A stretch of DNA of 64,000 nt from NCBI GenBank assembly GCA_016717205.1, contig JADKGC010000004.1:248001-312000 (forward strand). Reading direction: 5' to 3'. The notes below the pieces were generated by a model, which worked only from the letters and a program-made list of their open reading frames with translations, was not told the origin of the DNA and did not search any database. Shown here piece by piece: positions 1 to 8,504 of this stretch. Position 1 is the stretch's first letter; every line of letters starts with the position of its first letter. Origin of the DNA: Candidatus Flexifilum breve (GTDB taxonomy: Bacteria; Chloroflexota; Anaerolineae; Aggregatilineales; Phototrophicaceae). Position numbers and translations under genes: made by a program.

Positions 1-1165
1 CCGCCTGCGAGAGCGCGACGATCAGCGCGTTTACGAGGTCACGGCTGCCCGTTTCAGCGGCGCGTTCGGCGGTCGCCGTGATATTCGCCATTTCGGCGGC
101 GAGATAGTCATAGCCGACCGGGCCGAGGGCGCTGTACTTCTTGGTATAGGCCAGCACCGAGTCGCGGAACTTGGCCTGCAGCGTGTCGAGGCGACCGGAG
201 CCGCGCAGCCAACTTTGCGCGAACAGCAGCGTGATCGGGTGCAGGCGGTAGTAGGGACGCCCATAGCGTTCGAACTGCTCGACGAGGCGGTACTGTGCTA
301 ACTGCCCCATCGCGGTTTGAATGGCGTCGACGGGCGCGCCCGCGATCATGCTCACGAGTTCAACGGAGGCTTCGCCGCGCAGCGTGCCACCCATCACCAG
401 AATCAAGCCTTGCAGCGCGTTTGACAAGGCGCGGAAGGCGGCAGTCAGCGCGAGGAGCTGCGGTGTGACCCCGGCCATCTGTCCCTGCGGCGGCAGCGCG
501 GATAAGAACTGGTTGGGCGTCTGCTTCTTGAGATGACTCACCCCGGCAGCGACGGCCAGCGCGAACGGCGTATAGTCGAGTGCGGCGGTGAGCGCGTTCA
601 AGCCTTCGTTCGCGACGGACGGATCGGCGAGCTGGCGGTAGAGCACGGCAGCGGGATCGGCGTCGAGCTTATTGAGCGCGAATGTCTTCCAGTCGCCGCT
701 GATCTCGGTCTCCGCGGCGATCAAGACGGGCAGGCGATCCGCCACGCGCTTGATGAACTCGCTGGTCGCTGCAGCATCCGGCTTGCCGTCGAACACGATC
801 AGCGGTTTGTTCTGGCTGAGCGTGCTGGCCGCCGTGCCGACGAGTGCCAACGGGTTATCAGTCGTGATCAGGTCAGTGATGCCGTAGGCACGCCCCACCC
901 GCACGAGCAGTTCCGCAAAGGGCGTATTGTCGACGGTGAGCCACAGGACGCCGCCGGGCAGTTCTGTATACGCGTTGGCGAGGGTGGCGGCTAAGGCAGT
1001 CTTGCCGATGCCCGACGCGCCGACGATCAACGCGGCTTTGTTGTCTTTTAACTGGGCATACACGCGCCTTAGGGTGTCGTCGCGCCCGATGAGCTTGCCG
1101 GGAAGCATCACAGGCAGGTCTAGACCTTTGCGGGCAGGCGCTTCATGGGAAATCGGGTCAGCCAT
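1..1165 (-). CDS. NB-ARC/AAA-type STAND ATPase, 3' part missing at window edge
   Basis: The 388 visible residues start at the ATG read leftward from 1165 and stay open to the window edge, so the C-terminus is missing. A P-loop, GASGIGKT, lies at residues 49-56, followed by an LPGGVLWL strand and a hydrophobic LIVFDG strand resembling Walker B. The part near the edge looks helical and winged-helix-like (AQYRLVEQF, RPYYRLHP), as in NB-ARC ATPases of the AfsR/MalT type, whose sensor repeats are normally C-terminal. Such proteins are ATP-driven signalling switches that act as regulators or immune sensors. The effector and sensor cannot be named here. There is no N-terminal DNA-binding or effector domain; the protein begins almost directly with the ATPase. 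Confidence 0.8.
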   Translation of the reverse strand, partial: MADPISHEAPARKGLDLPVMLPGKLIGRDDTLRRVYAQLKDNKAALIVGASGIGKTALAATLANAYTELPGGVLWLTVDNTPFAELLVRVGRAYGITDLITTDNPLALVGTAASTLSQNKPLIVFDGKPDAAATSEFIKRVADRLPVLIAAETEISGDWKTFALNKLDADPAAVLYRQLADPSVANEGLNALTAALDYTPFALAVAAGVSHLKKQTPNQFLSALPPQGQMAGVTPQLLALTAAFRALSNALQGLILVMGGTLRGEASVELVSMIAGAPVDAIQTAMGQLAQYRLVEQFERYGRPYYRLHPITLLFAQSWLRGSGRLDTLQAKFRDSVLAYTKKYSALGPVGYDYLAAEMANITATAERAAETGSRDLVNALIVALSQA

Positions 1166-1202
1166 TATCTGTCGCTCGATTCGGTCAGCAGGAACAAAAG
1201 AA

Positions 1203-1233
1203 GTTTACGGTTTACAGTTTACAGTTTACAGTG
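1203..1233. repeat. Heptamer tandem repeat (GTTTACA unit)
   Basis: Four consecutive 7-nt units, GTTTACG then GTTTACA three times, lie just upstream of the ATPase gene. The same unit type recurs near 28.98, 33.94 and 34.42 kb. Here only one arm is obvious. Confidence 0.85.
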
Positions 1234-1301
1234 AAAATGCTCACGCGACCGTTCATGATCTGCTGAGGTCGGCATTAAGAGGATCAGGTTGGGCGCATAG
1301 G

Positions 1302-1345
1302 CACAGTCGAGCACCGTTCACACCCTCAACGGCGCTGCGACTGTG
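1302..1345. repeat. Intergenic long hairpin
   Basis: CACAGTCG at 1302-1309 pairs with CGACTGTG at 1338-1345. The inner arms (ACCGTT against AACGG) also pair, giving a stem of roughly 16 bp with small interruptions. There is no T-run, so a terminator is unlikely; it resembles the other dispersed intergenic hairpins. Confidence 0.6.
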
Positions 1346-1375
1346 AGCTGTTCACTGCAAATGGCTGGCTGCGAC

Positions 1376-1609
1376 TTACGGCACCGGCAGTTGTTCGACC
1401 GGCGTATTCTTGTACTTTTCGCCTTCTTCGATCAACATGATCGGGATGCCGTTCTTGATCGGGTACTTATTGCCCGAATCTTTGCTGATCAGCCATGAAT
1501 CTTTGTACAGTTCCAGCTTGCCGAAGTCGTCGCCGGGCTGTTTGTTCAGCTTGACCGCCGCCGGGCAGCGGAGCAGGTCGAGCATTTTGGGGTCAAAAGT
1601 TTGAGCCAT
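1376..1609 (-). CDS. Trm112-like (UPF0434) small protein
   Basis: This 77-residue protein matches the Trm112/YcaR pattern: MLDLLRCP near the N-terminus, a central LELYKDSWLIS strand, then YPIKNGIPIML and a short tail. Trm112-type proteins bind and stabilise methyltransferases in other organisms; bacterial members are mostly uncharacterised. An upstream in-frame extension is possible, but the ATG at 1609 has a strong GGAGAGGAAAG ribosome-binding site and fits the family start (MDPKLLDLLRCP-like). Only the first of the cysteines seen in zinc-binding relatives is retained. It is divergent from the membrane protein gene at 1689, so their control regions overlap. Confidence 0.8.
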   Translation of the reverse strand: MAQTFDPKMLDLLRCPAAVKLNKQPGDDFGKLELYKDSWLISKDSGNKYPIKNGIPIMLIEEGEKYKNTPVEQLPVP

Positions 1610-1688
1610 CGATCTACTTTCCTCTCCAAATCCAGTCTGAGTATAGCTATGCCCGTTAACAGCGTCAATTTTGGAGTCTGGTAAAGCT

Positions 1689-2627
1689 ATGATGCTGCTG
1701 CGCCGCATCGCCTATCTGTTGATCGCCGCTTCGATTGGAGTGGCGATCCCGTTCAGCTTCACCGGGCTGCCGGACTGGCTGCTGCTGATCGGTTTGTTTA
1801 GCGCGCGCTTGTATCTCCTTGCCTCACAGCCGAATTTGCAAGGTAGAAGCGGCGCGCTGCTGTTTTTGGTCGCTGGTTGGGCTGGGGTGCATCTGCTTCC
1901 ATACTTCATGAATGCCCCCCATATTGTATCGTTTGCGGCACTACCGCTGCTTTCACTGTTGCTCATGTACGAGTTTATGCCGCGTTTTAGCGTTGTCCCG
2001 GAAGTCTGGATGAAAACCAGCCTGCGCGTGACCGTGGGGTTACTGGTGTTCGCGGCCTGGATGATTTCGATGGTTATCACTGCACCATTCGCGGCAGTTA
2101 TCGCGCCTGTTTGTCTGCTGATCATCGCGGCCCATCTCTACCACGCGTTTTCCAACGGTAACGGCAGTCGTACGCTTATCGTGCCGTGGTTGGCGCTGGC
2201 GGTGATTATGTGGATTGGCGTCGGCGTGTTCAGCGGCGTCTTCATCATCGATGCGCTGCTGCTGGCTGCCGAGGAGCGATCTGCCCCTTTCTTCTACCCG
2301 CTGATGGCAAACTGGATGCGTTTGGCTGCGCTCGCCGTGATTCTCGGTGTGGGTAATCAAGTGGTAGCGGATTTGCGCGGTGAAAATCGGCGCATCACCG
2401 GATGGAGTGCCTACTGGTTGGTGACGTTTGGCGTAATCGTCGGCGGGCTAGTTCAGTTGGGCGCAGGATTGGTGCAGGCGTATCTGATCTACGCGGGCAT
2501 CGAAGCGGGGCAAGCCGCAGTTATGGTGAGCCCGGTGATAACCTTGGCGAACGGATGGCGTCTGGCAATTCCCTTAGGCTTGATCATCTATCTGGTGCAG
2601 TTTTTCATCCGCCGACCTAAGTTTTAG
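1689..2627 (+). CDS. Multi-pass membrane protein of unknown function
   Basis: The 312 residues are almost entirely hydrophobic helices, about nine or ten by eye, with short charged loops (RGENRRI, EERSAPF) and a basic end (RRPKF). No family motif is recognised. The ATG at 1689 has a GGAG box 12 nt upstream; a TTG at 1671 is also in frame. It stands alone, divergent from the Trm112-like gene, and is followed by a CCTCACCCC-type hairpin. It could be an uncharacterised transporter or envelope protein; no substrate can be inferred. Confidence 0.7.
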   Translation: MMLLRRIAYLLIAASIGVAIPFSFTGLPDWLLLIGLFSARLYLLASQPNLQGRSGALLFLVAGWAGVHLLPYFMNAPHIVSFAALPLLSLLLMYEFMPRFSVVPEVWMKTSLRVTVGLLVFAAWMISMVITAPFAAVIAPVCLLIIAAHLYHAFSNGNGSRTLIVPWLALAVIMWIGVGVFSGVFIIDALLLAAEERSAPFFYPLMANWMRLAALAVILGVGNQVVADLRGENRRITGWSAYWLVTFGVIVGGLVQLGAGLVQAYLIYAGIEAGQAAVMVSPVITLANGWRLAIPLGLIIYLVQFFIRRPKF

Positions 2628-2675
2628 CCTCACCCCTAGCCCCTCTCCGAGCGGAAAGGGGAACGAGGGGTGAGG
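2628..2675. repeat. CCTCACCCC-type intergenic hairpin
   Basis: CCTCACCCCT at the left pairs with AGGGGTGAGG at the right, with an inner CCCCT/AGGGG pairing. It lies between convergent genes. This is one of about nine copies in the window, all intergenic. Confidence 0.8.
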
Positions 2676-2685
2676 CCAGACTCGG

Positions 2686-5145
2686 TTACGTTTGTGCTGC
2701 CGGGACTTCCTTCGTCAGACAGTGCACTGCGCCGCCGCCATTGACCGTGCCCGCGCAGTTGATCGGGATGATCTGGTGGTCGGGCAGGGCTTGAGCGTAC
2801 ACGCGCAGCGCGTCGGCGTCTTCGGGGATACCGAACACGGGGACGAGCACGCGCCCGTTGACCGTCAGCGCGTTGGTGTAGCTGCGCCAGACGGGATACA
2901 CGCCCCAGTTGACATACAGGCGCGGCGTCGGCAGTTCGAATACGCGATACGGTTCACCCGCCGCATTGGTCTCGCGCCGGAAGACCGCTGCCGTTTCGCG
3001 CAGGCGTTCGCCGTTGAGCGGCACGGTCGGCGCGCCGACCAGCACCGTACGCGCATCTGTCAGTTTGCACAGCAAATCGACATGCCCGGTCTCTTCGAGG
3101 CGCAGCGACGGCGTGATGATCAGCTTGTCGAATTCGAACAGCGTGTGGAGTTGGCGCTCGATTTCGGCGGGTGTGAGGTGCGGATTGCGCGCGTACAGGT
3201 CGTCGCTCATGATGAGCGTGCCCGCGCCATCGGACCACAGGTTACCGCCTTCGGTATGCACGTCCGTGACGCGCACGGGGATGTGGTTGTGGGCTGACCA
3301 GCGTTCCGGCATGGCGTTGTCGCGCGTTTGCGGGTAGGTGGGCAGCGGGTCATACACAGCGCTGACCGTCACGCGCTGCCCGTGCGCGTCGAGGCCGACG
3401 ATGGGGCCGTAGTCGCGCACCCACACATCGTCGGTGGGCAGATGCAGCAGGCAGACCCGCGACAGATCCGCTTGGCCGCGTTCGATGAGCAGCATGCGGA
3501 TCGCCGCCGCCCACCCCGGGGCGGGGATGAGCACGTCGGCGCGCGCGACCTGACTGATCGCCTCGATCATCTCTAAATGCGCCGTCCACATCGACGGGTA
3601 GAGCACGGGAAAGCTCAAGATGACCGCTTCCAGCGGTTCCCACTGGGCGGGGAGTCGGAGCGGAGCGGCGGAGGTGGCGGCCTGTGCGCTGGTCTCCGCG
3701 GTAGCGACCGGAATGCTTGCCGCTTCGATGGCGCGTTTAGCGGCGGGCGCATCCATATGGGCGGGCAGCAAACCCCAACGGGTGAGGTAGTGCGCGAGTT
3801 CCGCGGGGCTGTCCGGCGGATTGGCGTCGGCATCCGCCGCGGTGAACGGTCGGATGATCCGCTTGAGCGGTGCGGGCAGTCCCGCCCGCCGCCACAGCGG
3901 ATAGGGGATGAACTCAAAGCGCAGCGGGCCGCGTTCGGGCTGCGGTTTCGCGCCGTTCGTCCAGCGGGCGAACCACTGAATCTCATCGGCGGCGCGCATA
4001 TACCCTCCACCGGTGCGCAGCGTATCCCCCATGATGCGCGCCCAGTCGCGATACTGCGCCTCTGAGAGGACTCTTTCGGAGGCAGCCCGCAGATCATCGG
4101 CGGAAAAGTCGCCATATGGAGGCTCAACCCCGAGCGGAATCCCCGCGCCGACGGCGCGCACCCGTTCCGCGACCAGCGCCTGCTCGAACTGCTGCGGCAC
4201 ATTGACCATCGGGACGCCGTAGTACAGGCTCTCGGTCACGCTGTTCATGCCGCTATGTGTGATGAACAGGTCGGCGTGTTCCAGCATCTGGAGCTGCGGC
4301 ACAAACTCGCGCACGATGAAATGTGGCGGCAGATCGGTGAGTTGCGCGGCGCTCTGGCCTGCGGCGATCACGACCTGTCCGTCAAAGTCGCGGAAGGCTT
4401 CGACCGCGGTCTGATAGATGCTGGCGCGCGTGTTCATGATCGTGCCGAGCGCGACATACACCAGTGGTTTTCGGGTAAGCTGATCGAACGGGAAGTCGCT
4501 GTCGCCCGCGCGCGGGGCAAACGATGCGCCGACGAACTTGTAGCGGTCGTCGAACTGGTCGCCGCCAAACTGAAATTCACGCGAGGTGAACACGATGTGC
4601 AGGTCGCCAGTGTTGTTGAAAGCGTGGTCGCCGGGGCGGCTGGCATGAGGGTAGCGGCGGCGCAGTTGCGCGTCGAGCTGCAGCACCTGCGCGAGTTCGG
4701 GCAGGTTGCGACCGAATTCGCGCATCAGATTTCCGAGATTGGGCATGCGCGCGCCGAAAGCGAAGGTGCCGATGGTGACGACCGTCGGCAGTCGCTTGAC
4801 CGCCGCCGCGACGCGTCCCCACAGGCACAGCGAGTCGTGCATGACGTAGTCCGGCTGTTCGCGCTCCAGTTCGGCGAGCGCGAAGGGGATCAGCCGCTCC
4901 GACACGCGATGCAGCAGCACCGCCGTCTTGAAGACTTTACTGTCGTCACTGGCCGCGCTGATTTCGGCAGGGTTCGCGAAGGCCGGGTAGGGGCGGAATT
5001 CCGCGCCCGTTGCGCTGATCTTCGCGCGAAATTCCTCGGCGTTGTAATAGATCACCTGCTCACCGCGTCGGACGAGTTCACGGACAAGCGGCAGAGTCGG
5101 GTTGATGTGGCCGTGCGCGGGCAGGTTGAAAAAGACCGTTTTCAC
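2686..5145 (-). CDS. MGT-type glycosyltransferase fused to agmatine deiminase-family domain
   Basis: One uninterrupted 819-residue frame joins two enzymes. Residues 1 to about 395 are a macrolide-type (GT1/UGT) glycosyltransferase: FFNLPAHGHINPTLPLV at the start, then VYVALGTIMNTR, and the C-terminal donor-site signature HSGMNSVTESLYYGVPMV. A proline/alanine-rich linker follows. From W502 (PAQWEPLEAV) to the end is a porphyromonas-type peptidyl-arginine/agmatine deiminase fold with WVRDYGP, TEGGNLW, GHVD (H688, D690) and GGGAVHC, where C809 is the expected nucleophile. Both halves look intact, so the product may be bifunctional. The deiminase could supply N-carbamoylputrescine to the AguB-like amidase at 36.26 kb. 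Start is GTG with a weak GAGAG box. Why a sugar transferase is tethered to it is unknown. Confidence 0.88.
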   Translation of the reverse strand: MKTVFFNLPAHGHINPTLPLVRELVRRGEQVIYYNAEEFRAKISATGAEFRPYPAFANPAEISAASDDSKVFKTAVLLHRVSERLIPFALAELEREQPDYVMHDSLCLWGRVAAAVKRLPTVVTIGTFAFGARMPNLGNLMREFGRNLPELAQVLQLDAQLRRRYPHASRPGDHAFNNTGDLHIVFTSREFQFGGDQFDDRYKFVGASFAPRAGDSDFPFDQLTRKPLVYVALGTIMNTRASIYQTAVEAFRDFDGQVVIAAGQSAAQLTDLPPHFIVREFVPQLQMLEHADLFITHSGMNSVTESLYYGVPMVNVPQQFEQALVAERVRAVGAGIPLGVEPPYGDFSADDLRAASERVLSEAQYRDWARIMGDTLRTGGGYMRAADEIQWFARWTNGAKPQPERGPLRFEFIPYPLWRRAGLPAPLKRIIRPFTAADADANPPDSPAELAHYLTRWGLLPAHMDAPAAKRAIEAASIPVATAETSAQAATSAAPLRLPAQWEPLEAVILSFPVLYPSMWTAHLEMIEAISQVARADVLIPAPGWAAAIRMLLIERGQADLSRVCLLHLPTDDVWVRDYGPIVGLDAHGQRVTVSAVYDPLPTYPQTRDNAMPERWSAHNHIPVRVTDVHTEGGNLWSDGAGTLIMSDDLYARNPHLTPAEIERQLHTLFEFDKLIITPSLRLEETGHVDLLCKLTDARTVLVGAPTVPLNGERLRETAAVFRRETNAAGEPYRVFELPTPRLYVNWGVYPVWRSYTNALTVNGRVLVPVFGIPEDADALRVYAQALPDHQIIPINCAGTVNGGGAVHCLTKEVPAAQT

Positions 5146-5218
5146 TGGGACTCTCTTGCTACATCTTTATGCTGCTTCTATTGTGCGCTGGAAATGCAGC
5201 AAAAATGTAAAAAGACCG

Positions 5219-5773
5219 TTACTCCTGTGTGGAGAGCGCCGTGGGCAGGCCATCCTGACTGCACATATTCTTCTCACGCTGATACTTGGCCGTGCCTTCT
5301 TCGCCCTTCGCCACCCAGTATTTGCTGAGCGTTTCGCGTTCGCCGACGTAGTCCATGAACGGCACAGCATACCCGCATGAGGTCTGCGTTTTGTGCAGGG
5401 TCGCCGTGATGATCTGGCGCGTGCCGGGGTAGCTGGGGAACAGCGGCAGCAAGGCGTCCCACTCCGCTGAGCCGGGGAGGATGGTGCGTCCCGTGCCGTA
5501 CAGACGGACGATATTCGGCGAGCCCGCAAACGCGCAGAACATGAAGGTCAGGCGACCATTTTCGAGCAAGTGCGCCGACGTTTCGTTGCCGCTCCCGGTC
5601 ATATCAAGATAGGCGACTTCGTGGTCGGAGAGGATGCGAAACGTATCCATGCCTTTGGGCGACACGTTGACATGTCCCTCGGCGCTGAGCGGGGCGCTGG
5701 CGACAAAGAACATATGCTGTTTCTCAATAAACGCGCGGATTTCCGGCGTGATGCTGTCGTAGAACTTGGCCAT
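5219..5773 (-). CDS. Pyridoxamine 5'-phosphate oxidase-family protein
   Basis: This 184-residue protein has the split-barrel flavin-binding pattern: FFVASAPLSAEGHVNVSPKG near the N-terminus, then YLDMTGSGNETSAHLLENGRL and FCAFAGSPNIVRLYGTGR. These match the F420/FMN-binding family often annotated as PPOx-like, whose members reduce small molecules or bind flavins. The GYAVPFMDY segment and following helix are typical of the version found in many soil bacteria. ATG at 5773 has a GAGGAAAA ribosome-binding site; an upstream in-frame ATG at 5803 lacks one. It lies upstream of the glycosyltransferase fusion on the same strand with a 73-nt gap. Confidence 0.85.
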   Translation of the reverse strand: MAKFYDSITPEIRAFIEKQHMFFVASAPLSAEGHVNVSPKGMDTFRILSDHEVAYLDMTGSGNETSAHLLENGRLTFMFCAFAGSPNIVRLYGTGRTILPGSAEWDALLPLFPSYPGTRQIITATLHKTQTSCGYAVPFMDYVGERETLSKYWVAKGEEGTAKYQREKNMCSQDGLPTALSTQE

Positions 5774-5925
5774 AAACGTTTTCCTCAGTTGATGATACGG
5801 CAAGCGTAGCCGAAAACGGGGATTGCTCGCAAGATGGCAATCAGTCCAGTTTGAGCAAGCAAAAAAGGATAGTGACCCTAGTACTTCCCTTTCAGACTAA
5901 TTTTCAATACAATGTATATAGTTAC

Positions 5926-5999
5926 GCCCCTGTAGCTCAGGCAGACAGAGCGATTCACTCCTAAGGAATAGGCCGTGGGTGCAAGTCCCGCCAGGGGCA
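5926..5999 (+). tRNA. tRNA-Arg (anticodon CCT)
   Basis: The 74-nt cloverleaf has a perfect 7-bp acceptor stem (GCCCCTG with CAGGGGC) and discriminator A5999. The D stem is GCTC/GAGC, and the anticodon loop CTCCTAA (5958-5964) carries CCT at 5960-5962. The anticodon stem ATTCA/GGAAT has an A-G mismatch at its last pair. The T loop reads TGCAAGT, so position 55 is G rather than the usual T of TTC. CCA is not encoded. It reads AGG codons. Confidence 0.9.
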
Positions 6000-6009
6000 T
6001 CATATCAAG

Positions 6010-6039
6010 CGGCGCGCTATTGATTAGCGCGCCGTTTTT
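6010..6039 (+). terminator. Rho-independent terminator of tRNA-Arg
   Basis: CGGCGCGCTA, a 5-nt loop and TAGCGCGCCG are followed directly by TTTTT. It starts 11 nt after the tRNA discriminator base. Confidence 0.9.
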
Positions 6040-6130
6040 GTTTTGCCGAACCTAAACTCCTCGTGAAAAGCTGCACAAAACCCGTCCGGACGGTGTACAA
6101 TAGGGCGCGTCAGGGAAAGGCAAACAGGCG

Positions 6131-6322
6131 ATGACTCCAATCCTCGCGCATGGGGCGCTGGGTGCTGCCGACGAGATCATCCTCATCGGCGTCGCTGTCG
6201 GATTTCTCGTCCTCATGGGAATCAGCTTTTTTATGAACCGCAATAAATTCGTGGAAGAGATCGATGCGCCCACACCCGAAGACCAACCGGCAGATCAGCC
6301 GGATCATTTCCGGTTGGACTAA
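6131..6322 (+). CDS. Small single-span membrane protein upstream of copCD
   Basis: A 63-residue protein with one hydrophobic helix (EIILIGVAVGFLVLMGISFFM) after a short N-terminus and an acidic, proline-rich tail (EEIDAPTPEDQPADQPD). A TACAAT hexamer at 6096-6101 sits 30 nt upstream of the ATG. Its last 59 bases overlap the start of the CopC-CopD gene in another frame, which implies translational coupling. It may be a small partner of the copper protein. No family is recognised. Confidence 0.6.
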   Translation: MTPILAHGALGAADEIILIGVAVGFLVLMGISFFMNRNKFVEEIDAPTPEDQPADQPDHFRLD

Positions 6323-8504
6323 ACTCGCGCTGATCGCGGTGCTGCTGCTCGTGTTGAGCGCGCCGCGGGCGGTCAACGCGCATGGCTACATCGTTCGCTC
6401 GATTCCGGAAGATCGCGCATCGCTCGAACGCGCCCCGGCGCGGGTCTCGTACTGGTTCAGCGAAGAACTCGAACCGGACTTCAGCTCGATCACCGTGCGC
6501 GATGCAACGGGCGAAATCGTGGCGACGGGCGGCGTCGCGCCAGAATCGGGCGTGCTGCTGAGCGCGCGTCTGCCCTCTGGTTTGCCCAATGGCGCGTATG
6601 TGGTCGATCTGCGCTTGGCGTTCGCCAGCGATGGCCATGTGATCGCGGAGAGCCGCACGTTCTTCATTGGCGAAGCGGCGGGCGGCGCGGCGAGTTCATC
6701 GGCGAACTGGGCGGCGGTACCGTGGGAAGTAGTGTGGCGGGCGGCGCTGCTCGTCTGCACGTTGCTGCTGTTCGGCACGTTCACAGTCTACACGCTGGTG
6801 CTCGTGCCCGCGTGGGGCAGCGCGAGCTATACCGCGGGGCGACTGCCGCCGCGTGTCATGCGCCGCCTCAATGGGCTGGTGATCGTCGGCTTGATTGGCG
6901 CGTTCGCCGCCAGCATTGCCGCGCTCTTGCAGCAGTCGAGTGTGTTTTTCGGCGCGGATGTCGGACGTGTGCTCGGTGAAGGCTTGTGGAACGTCGTCCG
7001 CATTGGCACGCGCTTCGGTGATACGTGGAACGCGCGCATGCTGCTGCTGGCGCTGATCGCGGCGCTGTTCGGCGCGTCGCTCTATGTGCGTCGGGAGTAT
7101 CCCAACCTTGTGTATCCGCTGTGGGTGGCGAGCGCGTGGGGCATGGCGCTTGTCCTCGGCGCGTGGAGCGTATCGGCGCACGCTGCCGGGTCGCTGACGC
7201 TGGCGTGGATCGCGCTGATCAGCGATTGGGTTCACGGGTTGGCGGCGGGCTTCTGGGCTGGCGGTCTCGCCGCCCTGACCTTGGTGCTGCCCGTCGCGCT
7301 CCAGCCGTATACCGGCGATCAACGGCGGCAGGTGATCGTCGCGGCGCTCAACCGCTTCTCGCCCGTGGCGGCGGCGGGGCTGGTCGTGGTGGTGGCGACG
7401 GGCGTGTATAACGCGCTCAACTGGTTTTATCGTCCCGCCGATATCGGCACGAGCTACGGCGGGACGCTGCTGCTCAAGCTGTTGTTCGTCGCGCTGCTGA
7501 TCGCGATTGGGGCGCTGCATCGCATGGCGCTAGCGCCGGAACGGTATGAGCGTTTCCTCAATCTCACCCGGCGGGTGCGCGCCTTCCTGCCGACTTTACA
7601 GCTAGAATCGGCCTTAGCGGTCGTCGTGTTGATCGCGGCGGGCTGGCTGAGCGCGACACCGCCGCCCGATCCAAATCTGGCAGGTGAGAATACGCCTGTG
7701 CCGCGCGTGACCGCTGACCTGAACGGCGTTACACTCAACGGCGAAATCACGCCGGGCGGACCGGGCGTCAATTCGTATGACGTGCTGCTGACGCAAAACA
7801 GCGCTCCTATCGAAGCCGCAACCGCTCGGATTCGCCTGGTCGACCCGACGCGCGATTGGCGCGGAGCATGGCATCCGCTCGACCCGGTCGGCGATGGCCT
7901 GTACGCGGCGGTTGGCGATGATCTGAATCAAGCGGGCGACTGGTGGGCGTTGATCGACGTGGGCGAACAACGCGCTGCGTTCGTCGTCAACGTCAGTGAG
8001 GAAGCGGCCGTGATCCGCCAGCGACCGCCGAACGCGCTCCAAGGGCTGGCGCTGGTCGGCGTGCTCGGCGCGCTCGGGTTCGCGGCGTACCCGCTGGCGC
8101 GGCGCGGCTATCGCAAGCTGGATCGCAGTCCGGCGAGCATCGTGATCGCGTTGGGCGCGACGGCAGCGACGGTCGTCATCACTGTGATCGGCATTGGCGC
8201 GGCGCTCTCGTCGCAGAGCGAGTACGAAGCGGTGGTCAGCCCGCCGCCCACGGTCGTCAACGTTGTGCTGCCGGATCAGGCGTCGCTGGAACGGGGACAA
8301 GCCGCCTTGGCGGCGGCGTGCGCGGGCTGGTCGGCTGACCCGACGTTCGGCGCACTCATCGGGCGGCTGGAGCGCACGCGCGACGAGGAACTCTACGCCA
8401 TGACCCGCGACGGGTGGCGCACCTTGTTGCCCTGCGCCGCGCTGGACGACTCAATGCGGTGGGATGTGGTGAATTATCTGCGTTCGTTGGAAGGAAGCTC
8501 ATAG
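6264..8504 (+). CDS. CopC-CopD copper resistance fusion with degenerate cytochrome c-like tail
   Basis: A 746-residue exported and membrane protein. A signal helix ends at NAHGY, so the predicted mature N-terminus begins with His, the usual first copper ligand of CopC. The CopC beta-sandwich runs to about residue 135 (RVSYWFSEELEPDFSSI, GHVIAESRTFFIGE). CopD follows with about eight helices, including WVHGLAAGFWAGG and TGVYNALN. A periplasmic immunoglobulin-like part follows (about 470-595), then two more helices and a C-terminal stretch resembling cytochrome c (RGQAALAAACAG to WDVVNYLRSLEG). The haem-binding CXXCH is absent there. It presumably imports or sequesters copper at the membrane. 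A 63-residue membrane protein overlaps its start. Confidence 0.88.
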   Translation: MRPHPKTNRQISRIISGWTKLALIAVLLLVLSAPRAVNAHGYIVRSIPEDRASLERAPARVSYWFSEELEPDFSSITVRDATGEIVATGGVAPESGVLLSARLPSGLPNGAYVVDLRLAFASDGHVIAESRTFFIGEAAGGAASSSANWAAVPWEVVWRAALLVCTLLLFGTFTVYTLVLVPAWGSASYTAGRLPPRVMRRLNGLVIVGLIGAFAASIAALLQQSSVFFGADVGRVLGEGLWNVVRIGTRFGDTWNARMLLLALIAALFGASLYVRREYPNLVYPLWVASAWGMALVLGAWSVSAHAAGSLTLAWIALISDWVHGLAAGFWAGGLAALTLVLPVALQPYTGDQRRQVIVAALNRFSPVAAAGLVVVVATGVYNALNWFYRPADIGTSYGGTLLLKLLFVALLIAIGALHRMALAPERYERFLNLTRRVRAFLPTLQLESALAVVVLIAAGWLSATPPPDPNLAGENTPVPRVTADLNGVTLNGEITPGGPGVNSYDVLLTQNSAPIEAATARIRLVDPTRDWRGAWHPLDPVGDGLYAAVGDDLNQAGDWWALIDVGEQRAAFVVNVSEEAAVIRQRPPNALQGLALVGVLGALGFAAYPLARRGYRKLDRSPASIVIALGATAATVVITVIGIGAALSSQSEYEAVVSPPPTVVNVVLPDQASLERGQAALAAACAGWSADPTFGALIGRLERTRDEELYAMTRDGWRTLLPCAALDDSMRWDVVNYLRSLEGSS

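Noticed and set aside
1203..1233. Short direct repeats as a CRISPR array
   Set aside because: Units are 7-9 nt with no spacers. No repeat of 23-40 nt with regular spacers and no cas gene is present in the window.
4255..5328. 357-codon ORF antisense to the glycosyltransferase fusion
   Set aside because: It is a GC-driven shadow with a low-complexity Arg/Asp-rich translation and no motif. The minus-strand frame has full enzyme signatures.
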